From contig CAVYRL010000008.1 in assembly GCA_963771025.1 (NCBI GenBank), forward strand, positions 186,001 to 250,000: 64,000 nucleotides of DNA, in the 5' to 3' direction. Both the position numbers and the translations under genes were made by a program. This stretch comes from Miltoncostaea sp963771025. GTDB lineage: Bacteria; Actinomycetota; Thermoleophilia; Miltoncostaeales; Miltoncostaeaceae. The notes under the pieces are model-generated. The model did no database searches, had not been told where the DNA came from, and worked only from the letters and a program-made list of their open reading frames with translations. Below are positions 1 to 8,217 of the stretch, piece after piece (position 1 is the stretch's first letter; every line of letters starts with the position of its first letter).

Positions 1-292
1 CCGGACGCCAGATCGCCCCAGGGTTGCCCCGGTCACCTGAGGTGTCGCCCCGGATCGCCCCATGGCGCACGCATGGGATTGACGCGGCGCGTCCGGCGCT
101 CGTCGATCGGCCGCCGGCCGGGGCCGAGCCATCTCCCGCCGGAGCCGATGCGCGACGGCGCCGACGACCGATCCCCGGCGGACGGCGGCGGACGGAGCCG
201 CAAGGAGATCGAGCGCGGAGCCGGCGGCGTGGAGACCGGGTCTGGAACCCGGCGGTCGCCCGTCCTAGGATCGGAGTCCCGGCGGTGCGAGC
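1..292. other. left edge, no gene recognised
   Basis: No supportable gene. Open frames run through on both strands, but their translations are Arg/Pro/Gly-rich and look like GC-driven noise. The ten-base word gatcgcccca occurs twice (11-20 and 53-62). The segment probably holds the promoter of the rhodanese gene. Confidence 0.4.
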
Positions 293-739
293 GTGGATCG
301 GCAATCTCGGGACGACACGAAGGGCGTCGAGCGGCTCCTCCGGACGGCGCGCTCGCGTCTTGTGCGCCTCAGTCCTCGCGAGGCGCTTGCCGCGACCAGA
401 CGAGGAGGGCGGATCGTGGACATCCGCTCGGAGCGACAGCGCGGCGTCCAAGGGCTGATCGCAGGCGCGCATTTCGTCCCCCGCAACGTGCTGGAGTGGA
501 GGGCCGATCCCGACTCGGGACACACCGATCCGCAGCTCGTCGGAGTCGCCGGGCCGCTCATCCTCATGTGCGCCCAGGGGTTCCAGTCGAGCCTGGCGGC
601 GGCGGCGCTCCAGGAGATCGGAGTCGACGGAGCGACCGACATGATCGGTGGGTTCGAGGAGTGGGTCGCCGCCGGACTTCCGGTCGTCGGCGGCCCCGGC
701 GCACGGCTGGTGTCCGCATTCGTCTACGGGGCCGCGTGA
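293..739 (+). CDS. rhodanese-like domain protein
   Basis: A 148-residue single-domain rhodanese, probably a cytoplasmic sulfurtransferase or a sulfur carrier. Seen: the CH2A-like start of the fold (RIVDIRSERQR), a later GAHFVPRN stretch, and an active-site loop with Cys93 in LMCAQGFQSS, followed by the typical GGFEEWVAAGLP end. The loop Cys is kept, so persulfide formation is plausible. Start is GTG. Its TGA overlaps the GTG of the next gene (GTGA), so the two are probably translationally coupled. The sulfur donor and acceptor cannot be told from sequence. Confidence 0.8.
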   Translation: MDRQSRDDTKGVERLLRTARSRLVRLSPREALAATRRGGRIVDIRSERQRGVQGLIAGAHFVPRNVLEWRADPDSGHTDPQLVGVAGPLILMCAQGFQSSLAAAALQEIGVDGATDMIGGFEEWVAAGLPVVGGPGARLVSAFVYGAA

Positions 740-1353
740 GCGAGGCCGCCCACTGGGACGAGGCGTACGACCGACTCGGGCCCACGGGCGTCAGCTGGTT
801 TCAGCGCAGCCCCGAGGTCTCCCGGAGATCGGTCGAGCGACTGGACGTCTCGTCGGCTGCTCCGATCATCGATGTCGGCGGCGGAGAGTCGGCCCTGGTG
901 GACACGCTGCTCGAAGGCGGCGCTCAGGATGTGTCGGTTCTCGACATGTCCGCGATCGCACTCACGGGCGCGCGGCGGCGGCTCGGCGAGAAGGCGGATC
1001 AGGTCCAGTGGATCCTCGGCGACGTCCGCCGGTGGGAGCCCGAGCGCACCTACGCCGTCTGGCACGACCGGGCGATGTTCCATTTCATGGTGTCGCCTCT
1101 CGACATCGCGGCGTACCTGCGCGCCGCCCGCGCGGCGGTTGCGCGCGACGGCCACATGGTCCTGGGCACATTCGCCGCCGACGGGCCGACGCGGTGCTCC
1201 GGGCTTCCGGTCGCGCGGTATGCGCCCGAGGACCTCGCCGCCACGATCGGCGACGCCTTCTCCCTGATCGCCTCCGAGAGGGAGGAGCACCGGACCCCCG
1301 GTGGGACGGTCCAGGCGTTCACCTGGGTCACGTTGCAGCGCACCGCGACGTGA
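736..1353 (+). CDS. class I SAM-dependent methyltransferase
   Basis: About 205 residues. Motif I is IIDVGGGES near residue 45, followed by an acidic strand end (VLDMSA) and the WHDRAMFHF stretch, as in small stand-alone methyltransferases of actinobacteria. The open frame extends far upstream, but the GTG at 736 is chosen because it overlaps the rhodanese stop and removes the non-protein-like N-terminus. The substrate is unknown. Pairing with a rhodanese hints at sulfur or chalcogen chemistry, which is inference. The next gene is convergent. Confidence 0.75.
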   Translation: MSEAAHWDEAYDRLGPTGVSWFQRSPEVSRRSVERLDVSSAAPIIDVGGGESALVDTLLEGGAQDVSVLDMSAIALTGARRRLGEKADQVQWILGDVRRWEPERTYAVWHDRAMFHFMVSPLDIAAYLRAARAAVARDGHMVLGTFAADGPTRCSGLPVARYAPEDLAATIGDAFSLIASEREEHRTPGGTVQAFTWVTLQRTAT

Positions 1354-1510
1354 GAGCGGACGGAGGGTCCGATTTCCCGGTTCACCCCGGTCGCGGCCAC
1401 CGGGCCGGCCTCGCCATCACCGTCCGCCGGGAGTCCCATGTGCTCCGCTCGGCTGGGCGGCCACCGAGGCTCGCGAGACGCCCCGCGAGTCCCCGGCGGC
1501 GGACTGAGGC

Positions 1511-1996
1511 CTAGGGCAGCGTGGCCCGGCCGGTGAGGGCGATCGCTTCCCTCCTGCCGGTGATCGAGTGGATCGCGTCAAAGGCGAGCGGCTTCGCGCG
1601 GATGCCTTTGTACGCCCGGGTGCCGCCCCTGATGGAACCCACGCCGGTGAAGGTGATGCGCACCCGGGTCACCGTGTAGCGGGACGTCGCCGTGCCCGCG
1701 ACGGTGCCCTTCCTGTTGGTGATCGTGAAGGTCGTCCTCGCGATCCCCGACTTCGGGTGGAGCCTGTAGACGAGCCGGATCGCGCCCGATCCGACCGGGC
1801 TGCCGGTGACCGTGCCGCGATCGATCAGGACGAGGGGGCTCTTCACCGTCGCGAGCGAGGTCCTGCCCGCGATGTGGACGCCGACGGCGGTGGAGCGCGC
1901 CGGAGCGCCGACGCTCGTGGCGCAGGCGCCGAGTATCGCGAGGGCGAGGACCGCCGCGGCGGCAGCGTGCGAGCCGGCCCGCTGGGATGTCGTCAT
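1511..1996 (-). CDS. putative secreted lipoprotein
   Basis: A 161-residue protein with a charged N-terminus, a hydrophobic stretch and a lipobox-like LGAC at about residues 22-25, so it is probably an exported lipoprotein. The mature part is rich in Thr, Gly and Val with alternating beta-strand character and ends near residue 160. No family recognised. It lies 9 bases after the sulfatase stop on the same strand and is probably co-transcribed with it. Its own start is ATG with a purine-rich segment (ctaggaggc) upstream, a good ribosome-binding site. Confidence 0.65.
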   Translation of the reverse strand: MTTSQRAGSHAAAAAVLALAILGACATSVGAPARSTAVGVHIAGRTSLATVKSPLVLIDRGTVTGSPVGSGAIRLVYRLHPKSGIARTTFTITNRKGTVAGTATSRYTVTRVRITFTGVGSIRGGTRAYKGIRAKPLAFDAIHSITGRREAIALTGRATLP

Positions 1997-2005
1997 GGCG
2001 GCCTC

Positions 2006-3634
2006 CTAGAGGGGCTGCAGGCGGGTGGCCTGAACCGTGCGGAGCCTGCGCCGCAGGCGCGCGTACTGCGCCGACTCGACCGACGTGCGCGCGTAGCCCG
2101 GCCGCGCCAGGTTGGTGGTCTCCAGGGGGTCGGTCTTGAGGTCGTACATCTCCCACTCCCCCCGGGCCGACCCGGCGGGATCGTAGTAGTGCGCGAGCTT
2201 CCAACGGGTCTCGCGAATGCTGACGATGTGTTGCGGCGGCGGCACGTAGGGCCCGCTCGCCTGCCCCGCCTGGAAGTCGTCGTAGGTGAAGACGATGTAG
2301 TCCTGGACAGGGCGCGCCGTGCGCTTCAGAACGAGCTGGGAGTAGTCCCTGCCCTGCCAGGCGGAGCGCGCGCCCTGCGGCGCGGCGAACAGGCCGGCGA
2401 TGGTCGGCAGGAAATCCACGTGCGAGACCAGGGCGCGCGAACGCCGGGGCTTCGCGAACAGCGTCGGGTTCGAGAACACCAGCGGGACCCGGAGCGACTC
2501 CTCGTAGAAGTTGAAGTTCTTCTGCCGCAGGCCTCCGTGCGCCAGGCCCATCTCGCCGTGGTCGGCGGTGCGGATGACGAGCGTGGTGTCGTAGAGCGAC
2601 GCGCCCGAGGCCGTGGTCACCGAGCCCAGCGCCGCGAGGACGTTGACCAGGTAGTTGTCGGAGGCCTTCATCAGGTTGCCGTAGAAGTTGAGGTAGTTCT
2701 TCTTCTGTTTCGCGGTCCGCGGCCGGCCGCTCAGGTCGAAGATCTTCAGGAAGGCCTCCTGAGCCCGCGGCTTGAGCCGGAGGTCCTCGTCCAGGGTGGC
2801 GGGGAGGCCGATCGACCCCTCGAGCCACGAGTTGCTGTATCCCGCGGCCGAGAAGTTGCGCGGATAGGCCAGGACGTCGTGCGGGTTGACCAGCGAGATG
2901 ATCATGAAGAACGGCTGCAGGGCCGCGGCCGTGGAGGTGATGAACTCGAGCGCACCCTCCTCGCCGGCGCTCTCGTCGCCCACCGACGTCATGAAGCGCC
3001 CGTCGTTGTTGGCGATGCCCCCGCCCATCTCGGCGAGGCTCTGATTGGCGCCGGCGTCGTCGGGGTTCCAGCGCGAGAAGCCGTACTCGGTCAGGTCCGA
3101 GGGGCTCCACGTGGCGCCTGCGGGCTTGCTGCAGTGCCACTTGCCCTTGTAGACGACGTTGTAGCCGGAGGCGGACATCACCGTCGCGACGTTCGCCAGG
3201 GCGCTCGGCGTCGGAAGGGCGACCTGCGGGTACGTCGGTGGCTCCATGTTCGACTCGAGGGTGTACTTGACCCCGTGCTGATCGGGGAAGTACCCCGACA
3301 TGAGCGTCGAGCGGGCGGGCGAGCACATGCACGCGTTGGTGAACGCGTTGTCGAACGTGACGCCGTGCCGCTGGAGTTGCGTCAGCCCCGGAAGGTTCTC
3401 CTGCGCCCAGCGGAGCGGGAAGTGCTGGATCGCCCGCTCCTGGTCGGTGATGAACATGACCACGTTCATCCCCGCGAGGCTCGTGGGTGGTGCCGACTTC
3501 TTGGCGGCGCGCGCCGCGCCGGTCGCGAGTCCGCCGAGCCAGAGCGTGCTCGCGGTCAGCGCGGATCGTTTGAGGAATCGGCGCCGGGAGACGCCCTGGC
3601 CGGTCCCCCCAGGAGGCATTCTGTTGTTGTCCAT
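2006..3634 (-). CDS. Tat-exported type I sulfatase
   Basis: 542 residues. The N-terminus has a twin-arginine signal (SRRRFLKRSAL, then a hydrophobic run), predicting folded export. The sulfatase signature is intact: Cys104 in CSPARSTLMSG, the Cys that is converted to formylglycine. A metal-binding Asp occurs early (FITDQE), and TADHGEMG is the late metal motif. It should hydrolyse sulfate esters outside the cytoplasm; the substrate is unknown. A Cys-type enzyme needs a maturase, and none is encoded in the window. The start ATG has GAGGAA upstream. A small lipoprotein gene follows directly. Confidence 0.88.
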   Translation of the reverse strand: MDNNRMPPGGTGQGVSRRRFLKRSALTASTLWLGGLATGAARAAKKSAPPTSLAGMNVVMFITDQERAIQHFPLRWAQENLPGLTQLQRHGVTFDNAFTNACMCSPARSTLMSGYFPDQHGVKYTLESNMEPPTYPQVALPTPSALANVATVMSASGYNVVYKGKWHCSKPAGATWSPSDLTEYGFSRWNPDDAGANQSLAEMGGGIANNDGRFMTSVGDESAGEEGALEFITSTAAALQPFFMIISLVNPHDVLAYPRNFSAAGYSNSWLEGSIGLPATLDEDLRLKPRAQEAFLKIFDLSGRPRTAKQKKNYLNFYGNLMKASDNYLVNVLAALGSVTTASGASLYDTTLVIRTADHGEMGLAHGGLRQKNFNFYEESLRVPLVFSNPTLFAKPRRSRALVSHVDFLPTIAGLFAAPQGARSAWQGRDYSQLVLKRTARPVQDYIVFTYDDFQAGQASGPYVPPPQHIVSIRETRWKLAHYYDPAGSARGEWEMYDLKTDPLETTNLARPGYARTSVESAQYARLRRRLRTVQATRLQPL

Positions 3635-3980
3635 GGCGGTACGTTATTCCTCGAGGACGGAAACGCCACATCTCCTCAGCCATGAGGTGCCTCAGGTGGG
3701 CCATGTGCGCGAGCCCGGCCCGCGCGGGGGCCTCAGCGACCTCGACGGGCTCGTCGGGGGAGGCGTCGTCGAATCGCCCATGCTCGTCGAGATTCGTGAG
3801 AAGGCCGGGGAGAATGCCCCCGAGTTCCTCCACCTCGACGAGCGGGAGTCGGGCGGCCTCTGAACCCATCGGCCCAGCAGGCCGGGATCAGGTGGCGCCG
3901 CGCATCCGTGCGCAGGCACCGGGGGTCTCATCGGCAGGCCGGAGCGGCCTCACCTCCCGCACGATGCGTGAGATCGCGCG
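3635..3980. other. 346-base gap, no gene recognised
   Basis: Between the sulfatase start and the MMPL stop. Both strands contain open frames, but none has a credible start, stop and homologue. One minus-strand frame from 3869 reads as a plausible acidic peptide for about 70 residues, then runs without a stop into the sulfatase gene in a different frame. It probably holds the sulfatase promoter. Confidence 0.4.
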
Positions 3981-6900
3981 CTAGCCCTCGCTCGGCGCGG
4001 CCCGGTCCGGCCCCTCGGGCGACGGCGCCGCCCCGGCCTCCTCGGCGGCGGCGAGACGGGCGAGCAGGCGCTCGCCCTCGATGTTGACGTGCGGCATGCC
4101 CTTCTCCAGCCACCCCGGCAGCCACCAGGTCGCCCGTCCCATCACGATCAGGACGGCGGGCACCAGCATCAGGACCATCGATCCGGCCAGCGCGACCGCG
4201 ACCGCGAGGCCGACGCCGAACTGCTTGACCGTGGGGTCGCCGTTGAGCACGAAGCTCCCGAAGACGCCGATCATGATCAACGCCGCGGCCGTGATGACCG
4301 GGGCGCTCTGGGCCACCCCGCGCGCCACCGCGGCCCGATCGTCGTCGCCCTCCTGGCGCTGCCCGGCGATCTGCGAGAGCAGGAACACCTGGTAGTCCAT
4401 CGAGAGGCCGAACAGCACGGCGAACATCATCAGGGGCACATAGCTCGCGATCGGCACCGTGTCCGATGTCGTGTCGATGTGCAGCAGATCGATGCCCCAG
4501 CCCCACTGGAACACCGCCACCATCACCCCGAAGGCGGCGCTGACGCAGAGCAGGTTGACCACCGCGGCCTGGAGCGGCACGAGCAGTGACCGGAACGCCA
4601 GCAGCAGAACCAGGAAGCTCAGCGCCAGGACGACGGCGATCACCAGCGGCAGGCGGGACGAGATCTCGGATGCCAGGTCGACGTTGCTGGCGGTCGAGCC
4701 GCCCACGTGGGCCTGGATGCCCCCGGTCTCGGTCGCATCCGGGATCACCTGGGAGCGCAGCCCTCTCACCAGGTTGGCCGTGTTCTCGTCGGACGGCGCG
4801 GTCGTCGCGATGACCTGGTAGACCGCCGCGTTGCCGGACTTGTTGATCTGGGGCGGGGAGGTGATGGCCACGCCCTTCGCGCCCGCCAGCGCGTCCTGGA
4901 GCTTCACCAGGCGCGGGTCCGTCCCGCGATCGTCGCCCCCTGCCTTGGTGAGCTCCGCGGTGAGTTCGTCCTGGAGCTGCTCCGCCTGCTTCTGCTGAGC
5001 GGCGGCGGTGGCCTGGAGCTGGGTGAGCTGGGCCTCCTGGGCCTGCAGGCTGGCGGCCTGCGCCTCGAGAGTGGCCGCCTGTTTCGCGAGCTGAGCGGCC
5101 TGGGCGTCGAGCGACGCCTTCTGGCGTTCGAGCGCGGCCGCCTGCGAGGCCAGGCTGCGGGCGTTGCTCGCCAGCCTCGCCGCCTCGTCGCGCAACGTCG
5201 TCGGCGGTTGGAGATTCGACGCCGCGGCCTGCTTGCGCAACGCCGCGGCCTGCGCGAGCAGGGACTTCTCGTCGGCCCGCGCGGCGGCGATCTGAGAGCG
5301 CTCCGACGCCGCGCGGGCCTGCAGCGATGCCAGGCGAGCCTGGAGGCGCGCCAGCTCCTCCGGGCGCACTTCGGCGGCGATCTGCTGCTCGATCGCGGCG
5401 ATCTGCGCCTTGGTGGCGGCGAGCTGGCGCTGGATGGACGACTCCTTCGCCTGCGCCGCGCGGTAGCGGGTCAGGACACCCTCTGCGCGCTGCAGCAGCG
5501 TGCCACGGCGCCCCCTGAGCACCGCGATCTGCCTCTCGAGCTGCGCCGCCTCGGCCTGAACGGTCGCGCGCTGCGCCTTGAGAGCGTCGGCCTGGCGGCC
5601 GAGGGCCGCCGCCTGGCGCTCAAGGCTCGCCTGCTGCGCCTCGAGGGCCGTCTGCTGCTTCGTCAGCTCGGCCGCCTGGGCCTGCAGGGAGGCGGCCTGG
5701 GCCTGACCCTCGGCCTGCTCGGACTCGAGCTCGGCCTGCAGCGCCTTCGCCTGGTCCTCCTGCGCCTGGACCGCCGGATCGACCTTCGCGGGCGGGGCGA
5801 GGTTGACCCCGATCAGCAGCGGACCGTTGTAGCCCACCCCGAAGCCCTCGGCCATGAGGTCGTAGGAGCGGCGCTCCTGGGTGCTCGGCGGCGTCGCGCC
5901 GATGTCCTCCTGGCCCAGCTCCAGCGAGAAGACCGGGATCAGCAGCACACCGAGCAGCACCAGCGGTGCGACGATCGCCACCCACGGGCGCCGCTCCAGG
6001 AAGGCGCCCCACCGCGACCACAGCCCGGTGCCGGGCTCCCGGGCCCGGCCCCTCAGGAAGGCGGGGAGCGCCAGCGCGTCGATGCGGCGGCCGATCAGCG
6101 ACAGCAGCACCGGGAGCAGGGTGATCGCGGCGAGGACTGCGGTGAGGACGGCGACGGCCGAGGAGTAGCCCAGCGAGGTGACCAGGGGAATCCCCGCGAC
6201 CGCGAGGGCGAGGAGGGCGATCACCACCGTCCCGCCGGCGAAGACGATCGCGCTCCCGGATGTGGCCAGCGTGAGGGCGATCGACTCGTTGATCTCGACG
6301 CCCTCGGACATCTGGCGCCGGTGGCGGTTGACCAGGAACAGCGAGTAGTCGATCCCGACCCCGAGGCCGATCATCGTCGCGAGCGTCGGCGCGATGTCGG
6401 GCACGCTCACGAGGTGGCCGAGCAGCCCGATGCCCATCAGGCCTGCGACCAGGCCGACGACGGCCGTGATGATCGGCATGCCCATCGCCACGATCGTCCC
6501 GAATGCCAGGCTGAGGATGATCATCGCGACCGCGATGCCCACGAGCTCGCTGCTCTCGGTCTGGGGCTTGGAGAGTGCCGTCCCCATCGAGCCCCCGACC
6601 GCGATGTCGGTGATGCCGGCCTTGCGCAGCGGCCGCGATCCGATGTCGAGGATCTCCTGCGACTCCCCCTCGGTCAGGTCGGCCGACCCGATGTCGAGCA
6701 GCACCGGGATGAACGCGATCTTCCCGTTCTTCGAGAGCTGTGAGGCGCCCTTCTGGCTGAAGGGGCTGGGCGCGCTGGCCACGTGCGGCGTTTTCGCCAG
6801 GGTGGCCGCCGCCGTGTTGATCGCGTCCTTGTACTTCGCGTCGCTCAACTTGCCGGAGGGAGCCCGGAAGACGATCGGGTTCGCGCCGTTCTGCTGGGGC

Positions 6901-7091
6901 GGGAACTGATTCGCGAGCACGTCCGTCGCCGCCTGGCTGTCGGTGCCCGGGAGGGTCAGGTCGTTGCTCGTCTTGGCCCCGAAGCTGCCGACCAGCGCGA
7001 TGAGGCCGATGACGATGATCACCCACGCGACCAGAACGGTGAGCCGATGCGCGGTGAGCCATCGGCCGACGCGGTACAGGACGGACGCCAT
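3981..7091 (-). CDS. MMPL/RND-family membrane protein with long internal coiled coil
   Basis: About 1036 residues from the ATG at 7091, chosen because the longer frame adds a basic, non-membrane N-terminus. Domains: a first TM helix (15-36), a periplasmic-type loop, a block of TM helices (about 185-390) containing GLGVGIDYSLFLVNR, an Ala/Gln-rich heptad region at about 440-715, and a second TM block (about 815-990) with LFGLSMDYQVFLLS. This is the two-fold MMPL plan, a proton-driven exporter of lipids or other hydrophobic substrates. The coiled coil sits in the second extracytoplasmic loop and is unusually long. It follows a RodZ-like gene by 11 bases, probably one operon. Confidence 0.85.
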   Translation of the reverse strand: MASVLYRVGRWLTAHRLTVLVAWVIIVIGLIALVGSFGAKTSNDLTLPGTDSQAATDVLANQFPPQQNGANPIVFRAPSGKLSDAKYKDAINTAAATLAKTPHVASAPSPFSQKGASQLSKNGKIAFIPVLLDIGSADLTEGESQEILDIGSRPLRKAGITDIAVGGSMGTALSKPQTESSELVGIAVAMIILSLAFGTIVAMGMPIITAVVGLVAGLMGIGLLGHLVSVPDIAPTLATMIGLGVGIDYSLFLVNRHRRQMSEGVEINESIALTLATSGSAIVFAGGTVVIALLALAVAGIPLVTSLGYSSAVAVLTAVLAAITLLPVLLSLIGRRIDALALPAFLRGRAREPGTGLWSRWGAFLERRPWVAIVAPLVLLGVLLIPVFSLELGQEDIGATPPSTQERRSYDLMAEGFGVGYNGPLLIGVNLAPPAKVDPAVQAQEDQAKALQAELESEQAEGQAQAASLQAQAAELTKQQTALEAQQASLERQAAALGRQADALKAQRATVQAEAAQLERQIAVLRGRRGTLLQRAEGVLTRYRAAQAKESSIQRQLAATKAQIAAIEQQIAAEVRPEELARLQARLASLQARAASERSQIAAARADEKSLLAQAAALRKQAAASNLQPPTTLRDEAARLASNARSLASQAAALERQKASLDAQAAQLAKQAATLEAQAASLQAQEAQLTQLQATAAAQQKQAEQLQDELTAELTKAGGDDRGTDPRLVKLQDALAGAKGVAITSPPQINKSGNAAVYQVIATTAPSDENTANLVRGLRSQVIPDATETGGIQAHVGGSTASNVDLASEISSRLPLVIAVVLALSFLVLLLAFRSLLVPLQAAVVNLLCVSAAFGVMVAVFQWGWGIDLLHIDTTSDTVPIASYVPLMMFAVLFGLSMDYQVFLLSQIAGQRQEGDDDRAAVARGVAQSAPVITAAALIMIGVFGSFVLNGDPTVKQFGVGLAVAVALAGSMVLMLVPAVLIVMGRATWWLPGWLEKGMPHVNIEGERLLARLAAAEEAGAAPSPEGPDRAAPSEG

Positions 7092-7102
7092 GCGGTCGGC
7101 CC

Positions 7103-7534
7103 CTAGCCGACCATGGGGATGTCCGCGCCGAGCAGCGAGGCGAGCACGACGACCGCGATCACGAGCACGATCAGGACGACGGGCCAGCTGCGCCACCGCG
7201 GACGGCGCTGCCCGGCGCCCCGCGCGGTGATGCGCGTGGCGCTGACGCGCACCGGACGTGGCCGGGGGCGCGGCCGGCCGGGGCCGACCCCCGGCTGCAG
7301 GTCGTCGGGAAGCTCTTGGATCGGACCCTCGATGGTGACGCCGAGGTGCGACGCGTAGGCCCGGACGAAGCCGTTCACATAGGCCGGATCGGGCAGCGAC
7401 TCGAACCGCCCGTCCTCGATGGCGACGAGGTACCGCTCACGGATGCGGGTCGCATGAGCGCACTCCGCGATCTCGAGGTTCTGGCGCAGCCGCGCGTCGC
7501 GCAGCGTTGCGCCGATCGATAGCGAGTCCTCCAC
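7103..7534 (-). CDS. RodZ-like HTH membrane protein
   Basis: 143 residues. Residues about 8-75 form a RodZ-type helix-turn-helix (IGATLRDARLRQN, then a YVNGFVRAYA-like helix). A Pro/Arg-rich linker follows, then a single TM segment near the C-terminus (VVLIVLVIAVVVLASLL). Family knowledge: such proteins tether an HTH domain to the membrane and, as RodZ, link to MreB and cell shape. No mreB is visible, so a division or shape role is inference. It is divergent from the DnaJ gene and leads the MMPL gene. Confidence 0.75.
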   Translation of the reverse strand: MEDSLSIGATLRDARLRQNLEIAECAHATRIRERYLVAIEDGRFESLPDPAYVNGFVRAYASHLGVTIEGPIQELPDDLQPGVGPGRPRPRPRPVRVSATRITARGAGQRRPRWRSWPVVLIVLVIAVVVLASLLGADIPMVG

Positions 7535-7593
7535 GGCGGCAGATTACGCACACTCGGCGCACCTTGTGCGATACGTCATGCTCACGGAGCACG

Positions 7594-8214
7594 GTGAACC
7601 CCCCGGACGACCACTACGAGGCGCTCGACGTTGCGCCCGACGCAAGCGCGGATCAGATCCGGGCCGCCTGGCGCTTTCTGCTGGTCGCGTTCCATCCCGA
7701 CCGCTTCCGCGACGATGAGCAGCGCGCCCGCGCGCAGGAGGTCGTCAAGCGCGTCAACAGCGCCTGGCAGGAGCTGGGCGACCCCGCGCGGCGGCGTCGC
7801 TACGACCTGCGCCGGCGTCAACCGGCGGCCTCCGCCCCGTCGACGGCTCCCGCCCCGCCCCGCATGCGCGAGCTGCCGTGCCCGTCGTGCGCGACGCGCT
7901 GCCGGGTCGCCGACGCCGGCGGCGAAGTGGTGAGGCTCGCCTGCCCGGCCTGCCAGGAGACCTTCCCCGCGATGATCGGCGCGCGCTGCGTCGGGCGTCC
8001 GCGGCTGGAGAAACGCTGGATGGGGCTGCGCTACGAAACCGTCTTCGCCGACGCCAAGGGGCGGCTCTCGACGGTCAGCTTTCGACGCCTGCCACAGGAG
8101 CTGGCCCTGTCGGAGGGCGAGCTGTTCTCGATCGTGTTCCACCCGCGCCGCGGCCGGCCGGTCTACGCGATCGTCCACGGCGACACCATCGACATCGGCT
8201 GGAAGGTCGGCTGA
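7594..8214 (+). CDS. DnaJ-domain protein with zinc ribbon
   Basis: About 206 residues from GTG 7594. A J domain covers residues 4-68 with the HPD motif intact (AFHPDRFRD), so it should stimulate an Hsp70 ATPase. A CPSC...CPAC zinc ribbon follows at about residues 92-125. The C-terminal 75 residues resemble no family I can name. It is not classical DnaJ: it lacks the Gly/Phe region and the four zinc repeats. The GTG start directly precedes the J domain; upstream in-frame codons look non-coding. Confidence 0.75.
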   Translation: MNPPDDHYEALDVAPDASADQIRAAWRFLLVAFHPDRFRDDEQRARAQEVVKRVNSAWQELGDPARRRRYDLRRRQPAASAPSTAPAPPRMRELPCPSCATRCRVADAGGEVVRLACPACQETFPAMIGARCVGRPRLEKRWMGLRYETVFADAKGRLSTVSFRRLPQELALSEGELFSIVFHPRRGRPVYAIVHGDTIDIGWKVG

Positions 8215-8217
8215 GGG

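Noticed and set aside
11..62. Repeat of gatcgcccca at the left edge as a CRISPR or direct-repeat array
   Set aside because: Only two imperfectly embedded copies and no further units.
1578..3869. Very long minus-strand open frame (763 codons) across the sulfatase
   Set aside because: It overlaps the sulfatase in another frame and its translation is Arg/Pro/Gly-rich. Long stop-free frames are expected in GC-rich DNA.
3665..3869. Small acidic protein upstream of the sulfatase
   Set aside because: No stop before it enters the sulfatase in another frame, and no recognised family.
4707..6743. Long plus-strand open frame opposite the MMPL gene
   Set aside because: It mirrors the repetitive Ala/Gln codons of the coiled coil as Leu/Arg/Gly-rich noise, with no start or domain.
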